Source: Romanomermis culicivorax (Eukaryota > Nematoda > Enoplea > Mermithida > Mermithidae). From it: 64,000 bases of DNA. Made by a program: the position numbers and the translations under genes. The notes below the pieces were generated by a model. It saw only the letters and a program-made list of their open reading frames with translations. It had not been told where the DNA came from and made no database searches. Location: positions 372,001 to 436,000 of the forward strand of contig CAWUHX010000282.1 of assembly GCA_963922205.1 (NCBI GenBank). Reading direction: 5' to 3'. Shown here piece by piece: positions 35,967-48,600 of the stretch; the stretch's first letter is position 1, and every line of letters starts with the position of its first letter.

Positions 35967-38900
35967 ACTAGATTGAAGATGGTACTCGTTTTTTTTTTAA
36001 TTTTTGGGTATATAAGTATTCCATAAGAAACAGACTTTGGAATAGAACTTTTATCGGAAAAATTGACGAATTGGAAATTCTGAGTTACATATAGTTAAGC
36101 AAAAATAAGAGCTTGCTTTTTCAGTTTAATTATTTCGAGGCATTTCAAGGAAAATAGATTCTACTTTTGCGTTTATTCCGCGTCCAACAGACTGGCTCAT
36201 ATATTAGCGTAGAGGGTTTTTGATCTTACCGAGAGTGTTTGACCTCATCTAGATTATGTATCGAACTGCACCCAAATAGAGACTTATCAAGGCGAGCAGG
36301 AATTTCTTTGTTAAGAGCCCAGACATCATCGACAGATTTCTTGAGATCTATCCAGGAACACGGTTTGTAAAATAAAAAAATCTCAATCCTTGACGGTGTA
36401 AGGCGTGATTAAGTTTGACTTCCCCCGATGGTTAGCAGTAGTAATAGTAGTAATATCAGCAGTTATAGCAGCTCACAGTTGTTGATAGGTTTAGAAGTCT
36501 TCTGATAGACCAGTGCAGATGTCGGAGTAGACAAAGTGGTAAAAAGTTGTTGAAGAAGACTAGCCGAAATATTTGCGAAAACCCAAAATTGAATAAAATT
36601 CATTTAAATAAATGAACAGCTAGTGTTCGGGATACGTCCCCATCTGGTAGCATTTGCAAAAAATGAGACAAATTTTTTTTAGAAAATTCAAATCTATCCG
36701 AAGGACAATTTTTTCTTTCGGAAAAACATTCTCGTCGGCGGGAAGCCGAAATAAAAAAAGAAATTGATATTAGAGACAAAATAAACATTTGTGAGCTTTG
36801 AAAGTCAAACATCAATCACTTTGCTATACGCCGCCAAGGTCTAACATTCATCCTCTTGTTCCTCCTCTCTTCAAAATTGGATATGCTTAACGTGTACATG
36901 AAAAAGACGCCTTACATTGCCCGTCTTCAGAATGTAGACGGAAGATCTCTTTATTTCGTGTATCTTATTAAATTAATGAAAAAGTCATATATAATCAATC
37001 AAGTCTATGACATCTTTTTTTCTTGATTGATAGGTATTGACACAAAAAGTTAACGTTCTCGTTTCAGAAGTTATACTGTGTAAACTAAGCCATATATTGG
37101 AGTACCTACCATCAATAAATCATTTTCTTCGGTTTCTAACTTCCATATCAAGAAAATCAAGGAAACTTATCGGCAGTTCCAAAAAATTTACTTCTGATTT
37201 TGCTTGACATTTTAGAATCAGTTGCTTTTTTGAACAATTTGGTCTCAACAAAAATTTCGTACAATGGAAATCGTGCTAGCTGACCACGCTTGAAAGATTT
37301 GTCACACTTTAACGGAAATTCAAAAATTTGGTAAACTGGTCCGAGAATAACAATGCTACCGTAAAAGCATGTGGAAAGAGAGAATGATATTCTTAGTTAT
37401 ACTAAACAGTTCGGTAATTAGAGGGCCCAAGACTTGCAAACCGAAAGAGATTCAATGAATTCGGTTCTACATTAGAAATAACCACAGGTCTTCAGGACAC
37501 AAAGCTCTTATTCAAAATAGCCTAAAAATAGCTAAAATACCATGATTTTTAAAAATAATTTGATGAAGGAACAGGAATAAGCGATTCTTCCACAATCATA
37601 ATGCCAGCTTCCATAGAATGTCTGGTTTCGAATTGTTAAAGGTGCCACAGGGGTTACGGCTCGAAACTCATTACAAAATATAGAGCTACAGTAAGACAAA
37701 CACATTACTGTATCAACAAATAATGTAACTTACTGACTGTAAAGCTCTTCAGAGCAAAAGGAGAGAATTTTAACGATTTGATTTCGTGGAAAACAACGTC
37801 ATCATTCCCTTTTTTCATTGGACTTCCAAAATCAATAATCAGTTAATTTAAGCCTTTTCATGCTGGAGCCATTAAAAATTTTCTGCTGGACTTTATACAG
37901 GAGGCAATGAAGAGCCGTAAAAGTCTATAGAATATGAAAACCTATAGAAACTCGAAGTTTGGGGGCCATTAAAAAGAGACAAAACGAAGCGACGGCAGTT
38001 CTTTTTTCGTATAAAAATCAATTTCCTGGCGCGGCACTTGCTCTTGTGTTTTCGGAGGAATTTCTGAAGCCGAAAAAAATGATAGCGAGCATCTCACGTG
38101 GGCCTGAAAAATCGTTCTTTGGCCAACGATTATACAGTAGAAAAACAGAAAATTATGGCACGAAAAGCACGTCTCACAACTAAATTTCGGTGGACTGTTT
38201 AGTCGGCCCGGCAGTCGAAATGTTTCTAATCCAATTCTAATTTGATTTGAGTAGAAACTTCAAATACTGTCGAAGGAATTGAACACATAAAACGATGTAT
38301 GTGCATTGACACATCAATTTTGCCCATACGGTTATAATTTTTGTTAATGTAAAACGTGACATCTGCAACCAGGTTATGCAATAAAATATAGTGTAGATTT
38401 AATGAAACGTTGAACAGCGATATCAATAATAGACAAATATCCTATCAAATTTCGTAGGCACTCTGCCTTAGGATTTCTGTAGAGCTCAAGATATTCGAAC
38501 GTACCCAAAAATTAATTACCGATAATTTGAGAGCTGATCAGAACAGTCGACTGGTATAAATTCTGCCATCCGAACCTCCTGAAAAAGTTTTTGGTCTCGT
38601 TATTGTGAAGATTTGTCTCAGCATTATAGACAATATTTATGCCTCATGTTTAGAATTTTCTACAAGGTACACGTTCAAAAAGCTTGCAATCAAGTCAAAA
38701 ATCTATCAGCAGTAATCTCATAGATGTTTTTGGGTCTATGATGATGAAACCAAAACTTTAATACTAATTTTGACATCGTGGAGTTCTGTAAGAGTATTTG
38801 CAGTCCGGAGGTCTTATCATAACGCTCATGACATTTTGTAAGTAAAAATTGGACCAAGCTGTGAGCATTAAAAGTTGTATTGGAGATATGTGTAATAGAC

Positions 38901-41900
38901 AGCTTGCATAAGTAATGTGTTTTGAATTAGCAACCTACGCAAAAGTCAATTTTTAATACCATTAACGTGTTGATTTTTTTTTGTTACAAGTAGGTCGACT
39001 GATTTACATCAATTTTGTCACCAGTAGCTCGATGGAGCAGTTTTTGATTATGCGAAACGTAACATAAGTGTGTTTTGGCGCATGTCATCATTTGAATTAA
39101 TTTTTGGTCCAAGATTTGGAGCGTAAAAGTCAATCTTGCCCGTGGATGATTTCTGAATATGTGTTGATAATGTGTCACTATCTGGAATATAAATCCTGTT
39201 GCAAAGTCAACAACCTGCTGAAAAATTTAGTTCCAAAATTCAATCTAGTATATAAATATTTAAATTCATCTGGAGATCATCTATTGATTGATATTTAACT
39301 CTCATCGATAATTGAGAATTTGACAAATTATACTATGCAGCAGTCTCAAATAAATCAAGTTTCACAAAACTGTATTCCTAGCATCTCGTGTGAAGCTTCT
39401 GGGCAAGCTTCTGAAAACTGCATTTTAACATACATGGAAATGTTGTATTATCACGAGCAAGCGCATCATTGCCCCATGAAGCATTCACCATAAAATGAAA
39501 ATGGCACATCGAGTTTGCTCTTCGATATTTTTCATGCGTTTTTCTTGCGGAAAGCATATTTTTTCCTTCTTCTATCATAATATGTTAAATCTTTGAATGA
39601 TGCGTCTTACGTCTAATTAGCCATCAGGAGGTTTTTTTTCAAGAAACAAAACGCTACAGTAATCCCCTGTTCTCGAGATAAACAGGAAATTTGTTTTGGA
39701 AAAAATACAAATATCAGCACACTCATCTAGTGAAGCAGAAAAAATATATACTCCTCTAAACGTGCATTGCATTCAATCCATGGCAGTCAACAGGAACGTA
39801 ACCAGAATGCTTCACTCCAAAGATCACAAGTTGTAGAAACTGAAACTTGAACACTTCAAAGATGCATCAAGAATGAGAATTAATCAATTACAATAATGTT
39901 TTTGAACAGAACTCGACGAAAACTGTTTGTAAATAGTAACAACAGAAAGCTGGTACTATTTTATATTTTTACGATTTTCTGCTCAACTATATATTACACA
40001 AGACTGAAAATTTGTAAGCTTATTTAACTAACCGTCAATAGTTTTTTTGAGGAAAAAGCTATTGTAAAAGCTTTATGTGAACGATTTCGACGACATTGTC
40101 AATTCTTGTCGTTTTCCGATTCACAAGCATTTTATAAAAAAATGATTAAGTTCACTAAATCGACACAAAACCGGCTGAAATAATTTTTCTAAAATCAACT
40201 GTCAAAAAGGCTATATTTTTGCTCTGACAAAATTGAATTTAATCAAGATTAACTTCTTGGGCCTTTCGTCATGTACAATCAAGACTTCTAACTGCTAGCC
40301 AATTTGGACTTCTAGATGATTCTATGCTCACGTCATGAGGAACAAAGAACATGGAATCACAATAAAATCACGCATTAGCATTATAAATCTAATTTTTGAA
40401 ACCGAAATGACGCAAGGAGGCTAACGAAAATGTGCAAATTAGGTTAGAAGAATATTTTTTGATAATGGTTCGGTAAAGTCTGACCTTATAATTATACTCT
40501 TTTCATTGATCATCTCGTAGAAAAAAACAATTTTTCTGATGGTTCATTGGACAATAATAATATTCTTAGAATATTAAGTTGGTCATAAACGGAACACAAA
40601 AACTTTGATTGTGACTACTATAGATTATTATAGATACAGTAAGCGCAGAAAACACGGACCATTAATCCCAAAATTTAATCTCTTGACTGCATTAGTAGAA
40701 TTCCAACTGCTAAACACGACTGAAAAACAAATCATAAAAGAATAAAGTCAAATAATCATGCAGACCATGCAAATGCAGAGATATCTTAATTACCATGAAT
40801 ATTGTGCAACTAAACGGAATCTAACGGCTATTTTTTCAATATTAGATTTTTAGATTTTCCTGAAGAAAGAGATAAGAACTCTTTCTATAAAAAATCTGGT
40901 ATCTAAATGATTAATAGTATTCAGAGATGGAAGATTATAGTATATAAAACGAATATAAAAAGGCAAAGTTTTGTACCGACTATTGGGAAATTGTAGTCGA
41001 TGAGAAAAAACTGAAACCGAACGAGTAAAAACGGGATAGTCAATTGAACCCGTGTGTGCGAACGGGGGTGGAAACTGTCCCAAAAGGGATGAAAATACAT
41101 AGAAACTCGAGAGGCTAAGAGGCTAGAAACCTGAGCACGAATGAAAATGATTCAGTAGCAGCAGGAGGTAACGGTTCCAAAATAAAACAGAAAAAAAACA
41201 AAAAAACAAAATACACTGTTTGAATAAAAAGATATGTGTTCCACAGACCTTTGAACAATTTGAAAGAATGTATCAATCGAAAATAAAATTTGATTTACAG
41301 GTCTGTAGAGTAGAAAACGACAAGAAAATGATATTTCACATGCATTCTGCTCTTGTATGCCACCACGAGACTGGATTCGAAAAAAAAACTAAAATAATCC
41401 GTAGGCCGAGGGAAGAGTGAATGATTCGATATGGTGAATTTGTAGATTCAGGATAAAATGATTTGGCTAAGAACATAATCTGCATTTCTTCCGGAAAGAT
41501 GCCAGAGACAATGCAAGGATCAATTTATAGGACAAAAAAGGAAGTTCATGATTCGGTGAATAATATAAATCAACATCTGACAGTTTGGTGTTTAAGCGAT
41601 ATTTTTTGACATGCCTTTTCATAAAGTTTCGAAATAGTTGAAACTTTACGTGTATCTGATCTAAGGAACGACATCACGACTAGAATCTAAGTGCTTTTTA
41701 TCAAAACAGGTAGGAGATACGTTCATAAATCATATCGTAGCTTACTAGACGCTCTATTAAATGCGTATTTCGCCGCCTGTTATACATTGCTGGTTGCTGA
41801 TTTAAGTATCGTTCAATTTATGAAAATTTTAGAGACGCATGATTGATGTACCTGTTGAACTGATGAAGTGAAAAACAGACGCAACAGTCGACAACAAGGT

Positions 41901-42586
41901 CATGGCCGATGAGATGATACATTGAATTAAATGACAGTAAATAATGAAAACACAGTGCTTGAATCAAATGGATGATTTGTGCTTAAATGGCGCACGGAAA
42001 AATGATCCAATATGCACGCATCTACAGCCTGTCTTTCATGAAATGATTCTAAATATTACATCCTTTTACGAAATTCTGCTAAACAATATCCTGCATAGGG
42101 TTTGAAATCTGTGAGCCAGAAAATCTTCAAAACAAAATTTTTTGCAGTAAAAGCTGTAAACGTACTGAGGTTTGTCATTTTTAGAAGCATTCAATAAAAA
42201 GCAAATAATCAAATTCTTAGCAAATAACAGTTTCAAGAAAGAACTTTCCTCGAAGGAAGCTCCCAATTTTATGAAAATAATGCAAAAGAAGAGATCTCAT
42301 AGCAAAAAGAAGGGAAAAAATTCCAACTTATCCCCAGCTTATGTTACCATTGAAAAATCATTTTCGCGGATCCCTTGGCGACCATGCCTAAAAAGCGGCA
42401 TTACCGGAGCATTCATCATGCTCATTTCTCCTTTGATAATGGAATGTCATCATACAGCACAATGTAGAATATCATATATGTTATGCAGAAACGAATCCAT
42501 GGAAACGGGCAACACAAAATGAAAAACAATCAAAATTTTACGTGATCAAACAAAAATAATATGCAAATTAAGGTGGCACGACCATG
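35967..42586. other. 6.6-kb gene desert between element 1 and IFT88
   Basis: Only small composition-driven frames occur, none with domains or consistent splice borders. A dispersed-repeat copy lies at about 39905-40110. I see no RNA gene, no clear transposon ends and no tandem array. The right end is the 3' flank of IFT88. Confidence 0.5.
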
Positions 42587-42592
42587 TTTATT
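42587..42592 (-). promoter_or_regulatory. IFT88: Polyadenylation signal of IFT88
   Basis: The minus strand reads AATAAA about 42 bases after the IFT88 stop codon, a usual distance for 3' end formation. Confidence 0.55.
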
Positions 42593-42633
42593 TCTTTCTC
42601 GATGAGCCAATTTTTTTCCGGTGTTGTGACCAA

Positions 42634-45600
42634 TTATTCCGGTAATAAATCGTCACCCAATTCTTCGTTGACGAAATCGTCGTCTTCGATTTTGATGGAT
42701 TTGCCACCGACGCCGCCTCGATAAACCCCGGTCTTCAAACGATTGTAATTGTTGGGCGTCGGCCCCAAAGGGTCGGAATAGTGAGAATCTGGAAAAATCC
42801 TACTTGCACACCCGATGAGGTACCTTTTGGAAAAATGATGAGGAGAAAACATACGAACTTCCTATACTCAATTCAATTTGAAAATATCGATGCAGCTGTC
42901 GCATTTTTGATCAATTTCGATAACCTTGAAATCATTGAAAAGAGTGATCATTAAGGAGCGTTCACTTTGTACTCATTCACACTAAGTGTTCACTTTGTAC
43001 ATATTCACATTAAATAAGTGCTTTATGGTACCAATTTTCGCATCAATCTAAAAATCAGTAATCATCAGTATCCGATCACGTTACTGTAGAAATAATTTAT
43101 AATTGTTAGGGACGTTCTTACTGTAGAAGTCATCCCATCTCTGCAAAAATTGAAAAACGGAAGGTCGCCACAATAAGACCGAAGACCATTGTCAGTATAG
43201 TCACATTACTGGCGTCACTTTATCTGAGCAAGGACCAAACATAGCATAATCAATGAAATTTGAAAGAATTAACTACACTTCATTCATTTTGAAATAATCG
43301 ATGCAGCTGTTGGAGTTTCGACAAACACAGCCTTAATAGACAACAGGAAATCAGTTTTTATAATCTTAGAATGATTGAAAAGAGTGATCATCAAGGAATC
43401 TGTATCATGAAGGAAGAATTTATTGAATAGAATCAACGAGCCGTCCATGATTTTTGAATAAAAGTTTTGCTACAACCTCGCTGCATCGATCATTTCAAAA
43501 CTAGTTTATTAGAAAATGCTCCGATGGGGCAGAAAAAAGAAGAATATACTTGCTTGGATAGTTGCCAAGCTAGAAAAAGAAGTGGACTAGATTTTTGAGA
43601 ATTTGGATAAAAGTTGGAAAAAAATCACTTTCGTTATGCTGGATTTTCATTCTTTCTCAAAAAAAATTTTCCATGTCTGTGAAAAAGTATATTCTGCAGC
43701 ATCGTGCACTTTGTCCTTCCAACTACAGTAAAATTTCTTTATATGAAAATCATATGCACATGAAATCAAATGTAAAGAAATGGTAAACCATTAGGATTCT
43801 AACTCCCAATCGATTCAAAACTTCTGCCTGTCACACTAGCTGAAAAATAGTGAAGGAGGCATATTATAGTCATTTTCAGAACTATAAAGAAACATGAGAT
43901 TGGTTGCACTAACGCAACATGAGGATAATCTCAACATCGGAATTAAATTGATGATCCTGAATTTGAGCTAATCGCAATGTCCAAATTATTTTCTTCCAGT
44001 GCACAAACAATACTCACTTGAGGATTACTGAGGTTTAAGTTCGAGTTTGGGAATTGCAGACATTTTCATATTTATTTGCTTTAGAGATAAAAAAATTATG
44101 CGAAAATGTCAGTGCAATCCGATAGCTCGAGCTGGGGATAATCTCGACATTGAGCTCGTTATAATCCTGATGACATTCAATTTATATCGAACTTGAGATC
44201 AAACCGAGTCGCCTTTTTGTTCGAGATTAGCTTGAGCTCGAGCATAGACCCCTTTAGTGCAACTGTGCCTTCGTTGGAAAGTGCGTTGATGCACTCACGT
44301 ACAGAATATACTTTTTCACAGACATAAAAAATTTTTTTTTGAGAAAGAATGAAAATCCAATATAATGAAAGTGAATTTTTTCCAACTTTTACCCAAATTC
44401 TCAAAAATCTAGTCCACTTCTTTTTCTAGCTTGGCAACTATCCAAGCAAGTATATTTTTCTTTTTTCTGCTCCATCGGGGCATTTTCAAACTAGTCCACC
44501 TATTTTTAGTGGGCCTCAGACATGCATGAAAACCTACGTAGAAGCCATCAAAGAAATAATAAAAAACAATCTGAAAGCTACAAATTCTCACTTTCGGTAA
44601 TAGTAATAGAAACCGCATAAAATTGGAAACACGTTGTAAACAGAAGTGACCCATTGAATTCCCCATGATCAAGAACCGCTCAACACAAAAAACCGCAGAA
44701 AAGCCTTTGTTTACACACAGAAAAATTTTTTTGTGTGAGGTGATTGTGACATTGAATTCCCCATGGTCAGAAACCTTTCCGTCCAGAAATATCAGAAATG
44801 TATTTGTTTACACTCAATATAATTTTGTGTGTAAAGTGATCGCATTCATCAAATTCCCCGTGGTTGAAAATACCTCACACCAAAAAATCACGAAAATACA
44901 CTTGTTTACACCCTAGATAATTTTTCTTGTAAAGTGACCGCATCCGTCGACTTCCGAATGGCCGAAAACCCCTTCCTCCAAAAAGTCAGGGAGTACCTTC
45001 ATTCACATTAGTGATGTTTTTTGTGCAAATTGACCGCGTCCATTAAATTCCCCATGATCGAAAACCCTTACACACCAAAAATCTTAAAAAGGCTACCGGT
45101 TGAAACTGCAAAAAATTGTGGCACGGTAGTGCATTATGCTGCAAAAAAAATTATTTTTTTGAAGCCGTAAGTTTATATAACAAAATTGCCAAATTTCGCG
45201 GTTTCCGGGACTTTGGACCACCATGTAATTGAATTGAGGCCATATTGAAAAAAATGAAAAATCGCATTTGAGATTTCACCCTTAAGATGCTTAGGCCGAA
45301 GTATGGAGCTTGGATATGGCACACCCATTGCCGGGCGTGGTGGAACTGGGGGCCCTTAAAAAGTGTTTTTTGCATGCTTTTGGGGCCCGACCGAGCACCA
45401 CGAGCAGATAGAGGCGAAATGACAAAAGGCAACCCATAGTTTGCCCCTATGCCCGAAATTATGCAAAAAACCTGAAGGTTCTAGCTCTTACCGTTTTGGC
45501 TCTAGAGGGAGGACATGAAATTTGGGGGCCAAGTATATTATAGGTTGACGCTATCGAGCCACCTATGATGAATGGAGTACAGTAAATCTTTTGGGAGTAA

Positions 45601-48600
45601 ATTTACGTTTTTCAATAAAAGTTACAGTGGTTTTCAGACTCTAAAAATTTCCATTGCACAGCTGATGAGGATAATAAAGCACGACTTACGATGACTATAA
45701 TTATGTCATTGTATAGTAACTTGAGTCTGATAAAAATATTACATAAAAAGGTCAAAAATAAGTGATTCCACTCACACTTCAGAACACGTAGCAAACCAGA
45801 GCCTCTGATCCCTCGTGTTTCCGTGATAACCCTTTAGGCCAGGCATCTTTCCGACCATCTTTTAGATTTCTTTTTTCTCCGTCACCTGTGTTATGTTAGA
45901 CTAGGATTTTAATAAAAAAACTAGCCTATGGAATCAATTTTCCAACGAGCTGTTTTTAAATTTTGATGTAAAAATCTGGTAAAGCATGTAATTGAGCTGG
46001 ATCCGTGTGTGTAAATCAGTGTTTGAAGAAAAGATACAGTTACTGCGAGATAAGAACGAAGCAATTGATTCTGTCATTGCTGAGTGCTAACTTCTATTTT
46101 TTCTAATTTCTCAAGGTGTGTTTGAGACCACGGCAAATACTTTACAGTAGTAAGCAACATTAGAGAAGAGATATCCAAATTTTTGATCTTGCAATCCTTT
46201 ACCGTCTTGCTTTTTAGAATTTTCACGTTTTCCACTGCCCGTTCCGGTCCTTAGACTGCCCCTCGAGCTGGCTGGGCGGCTGTGGGCTGAAGTGTAAACG
46301 TAAAGGTTTTTCAAAAAACGGTTCAACCAAAAAGCTGGAAAAATTTTTCAAACCGGAAATTTTCTGATCGGACGGCGAATTTCTTTGCTGGTCTTTTAAA
46401 TCGCGGAATTTTTCTGCTTTTTTCAATTTTGACGCGTATTCTTGCCTTTCCGGTAATTCCATATCGTTGGAAAGACGTACCAAGAATTTGAGGCCTAATA
46501 GTTCAAAAATGTTACAAATTTGATTTCGGCAAAAAATCCCTTCTTGTCTTACAATCTATGTTATCGGGAAATTTTCGATGAACTTGCTTGTACATTTCGA
46601 AAGCTTTTTGATAATTTCCCGATCTTCTGTAGCAGCTTGCTATCATCAAGGACCACTTGCATTGATATGGTCTAGAAGGAGCGAACCGGGATCATCTGTA
46701 CATCTAACAAAATTTGGCTACTTTTGAATTACACCCCCGTAAACTTTGCGCTCTTTTAGCTTAGGTTTAAGCTTTAGCTTAGACAATCGATTATACATCG
46801 CGCAAAAGTCGAAAAAATTTTCCGGGAGAATTTTTTTGATTTCTTAACAAGCGCGGTTGTGAACTGGGGACCACTCAAGGGGGTCATAAATGTTGAGGGT
46901 TTGACGTCGTCAGCCAGAACTTATACATAAGAATAGGGAAATCGAACGTGTATCAAACAGAAAATTTCATCTTCCACTAAAGTCAACTGTTTGTATATCA
47001 TGCTTAACTTTGTCAAAGAGATTGACGTTTTAGAAACCCTGTTTCATGAAAAAAAATCGTTTTCTAATTGCATCAGATTTTTGACAAGTTGAGAAGATTC
47101 AAAGTAATCATAAAAATAAATGTTTTTTTATGAAAAAATTTCGCCCATTCAGTAAATAACACCATTCTGAAATGTTAAAGATATCAATCTTCGATAGTCT
47201 CATTTGGAACAAACATAAGACCCTGGGACGTAATATTTTTGTGCCTTTATTATCATACCAGAGATTTGATAAGTAGGTAGATATCCAATTTCGACAATGA
47301 TGGTGACATAAGAGATCCCATCAAGTGACATTTCAATCGAGTTTTTCAACTTTTTTCAAGTTTTCAACTTTTTCTCACTCTATTAACGCCGCTTTCTCGA
47401 AATAATTGACGGCTTTTTCCGAAAATTGGGCGTCTATGTAATAGGCGCCCAGCCATTCAATAACGTCGATATTCGACGGATAGAGTCTATAACTCTGCAT
47501 AAAAAAATAAACAATAGAAATGAAAAACGTTAGAAAGTGTCATACATCATAGTAACATTGAAAGGCTTGCGATTTATCGCCTTCCTTGTCGTAAATTTCG
47601 CCCAATTTGGCCAAAATACTGGGATCGGAATGTACCATGCTATGCGCTTGTGTATACCTGTAAAAGTGTAGGTTTGATAATCTGAATTTTTGAATTTTAA
47701 ACCAACTCCTGGTTTTTGAACGGTAGATTTGATTTCTCGGCACTTACCATTCTATAGCTTGAGCGCTATCTTCCAAAATATCGTATCTAAAAAATTTCTG
47801 TGCAACAACTTTATCTTTTAATCAAACTTTATTCACATGTTTCCAATTTGGTACAAAACTTGGAAGTTGTTTCGTAAAATTTGATGCAATTTAAGGAAAC
47901 AATCTAACGCTTCGTCGAATTTGCTCTGCTTTTTATTGGCTAATCCTAGAAAGTGAACAGTTTGGTCGCAAAATTGAGCGATATTTTCAAAAAATTAGGA
48001 GTATTAAAGCGATTCCAATTCTAAGTATATATACATATATATGACATTTCAATTGAGTTTTTCAACTTTTTTCAAGTTTTCAACTTTTTCTTACTCTATC
48101 AACGCCATGAAGAAAAATAGAAAAATATATATATATACATACTATGATGTCAAACTCGAAATTTTATTGTATGAGATTTTCTCATGTGTAACTACTGAAT
48201 TGATGTTACTCTATGGTTTCAGGTTTGGCTATATATAATATAGTTTCTTACTGCCCCCCACTTTGTATGCTGTTGAACTGACGTATGTATGAAGAAAAAT
48301 AGAAAAATCTCAGTGGTTCAAAATCAAAAATTTTCAACTCAATCATTCACGCAAAGAGTTAGAATTACTTTGGACGATTTCCTCAATTTAGTTGGTGAGG
48401 CCTGGGGCTAGTGTCCCCATTACGACTTAAGCTGGAGCTTGAGATGCAACTTAAGTCACAACAACGTTATAACATATAAAAAAAAGTTAAGCTCCAGCTG
48501 ACCGCCAGCTTCTTGGCCGGTAAAGCTGCAGCTGAACAAGAGACTTAACATTCAAATTCAAGTCTTGGACTTGAGTCCATTCGACCGTTAAGCTGGAGCT

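Noticed and set aside
42172-42522. 116-codon plus-strand frame just downstream of IFT88
   Set aside because: It begins at a TTG rather than an ATG, has no recognisable motif, and its A/T-rich composition matches surrounding non-coding DNA.
44177-44404. Two similar small frames at 43595 and 44177 as a duplicated gene
   Set aside because: They are the same inverted-repeat arm read from both copies; nothing supports translation.
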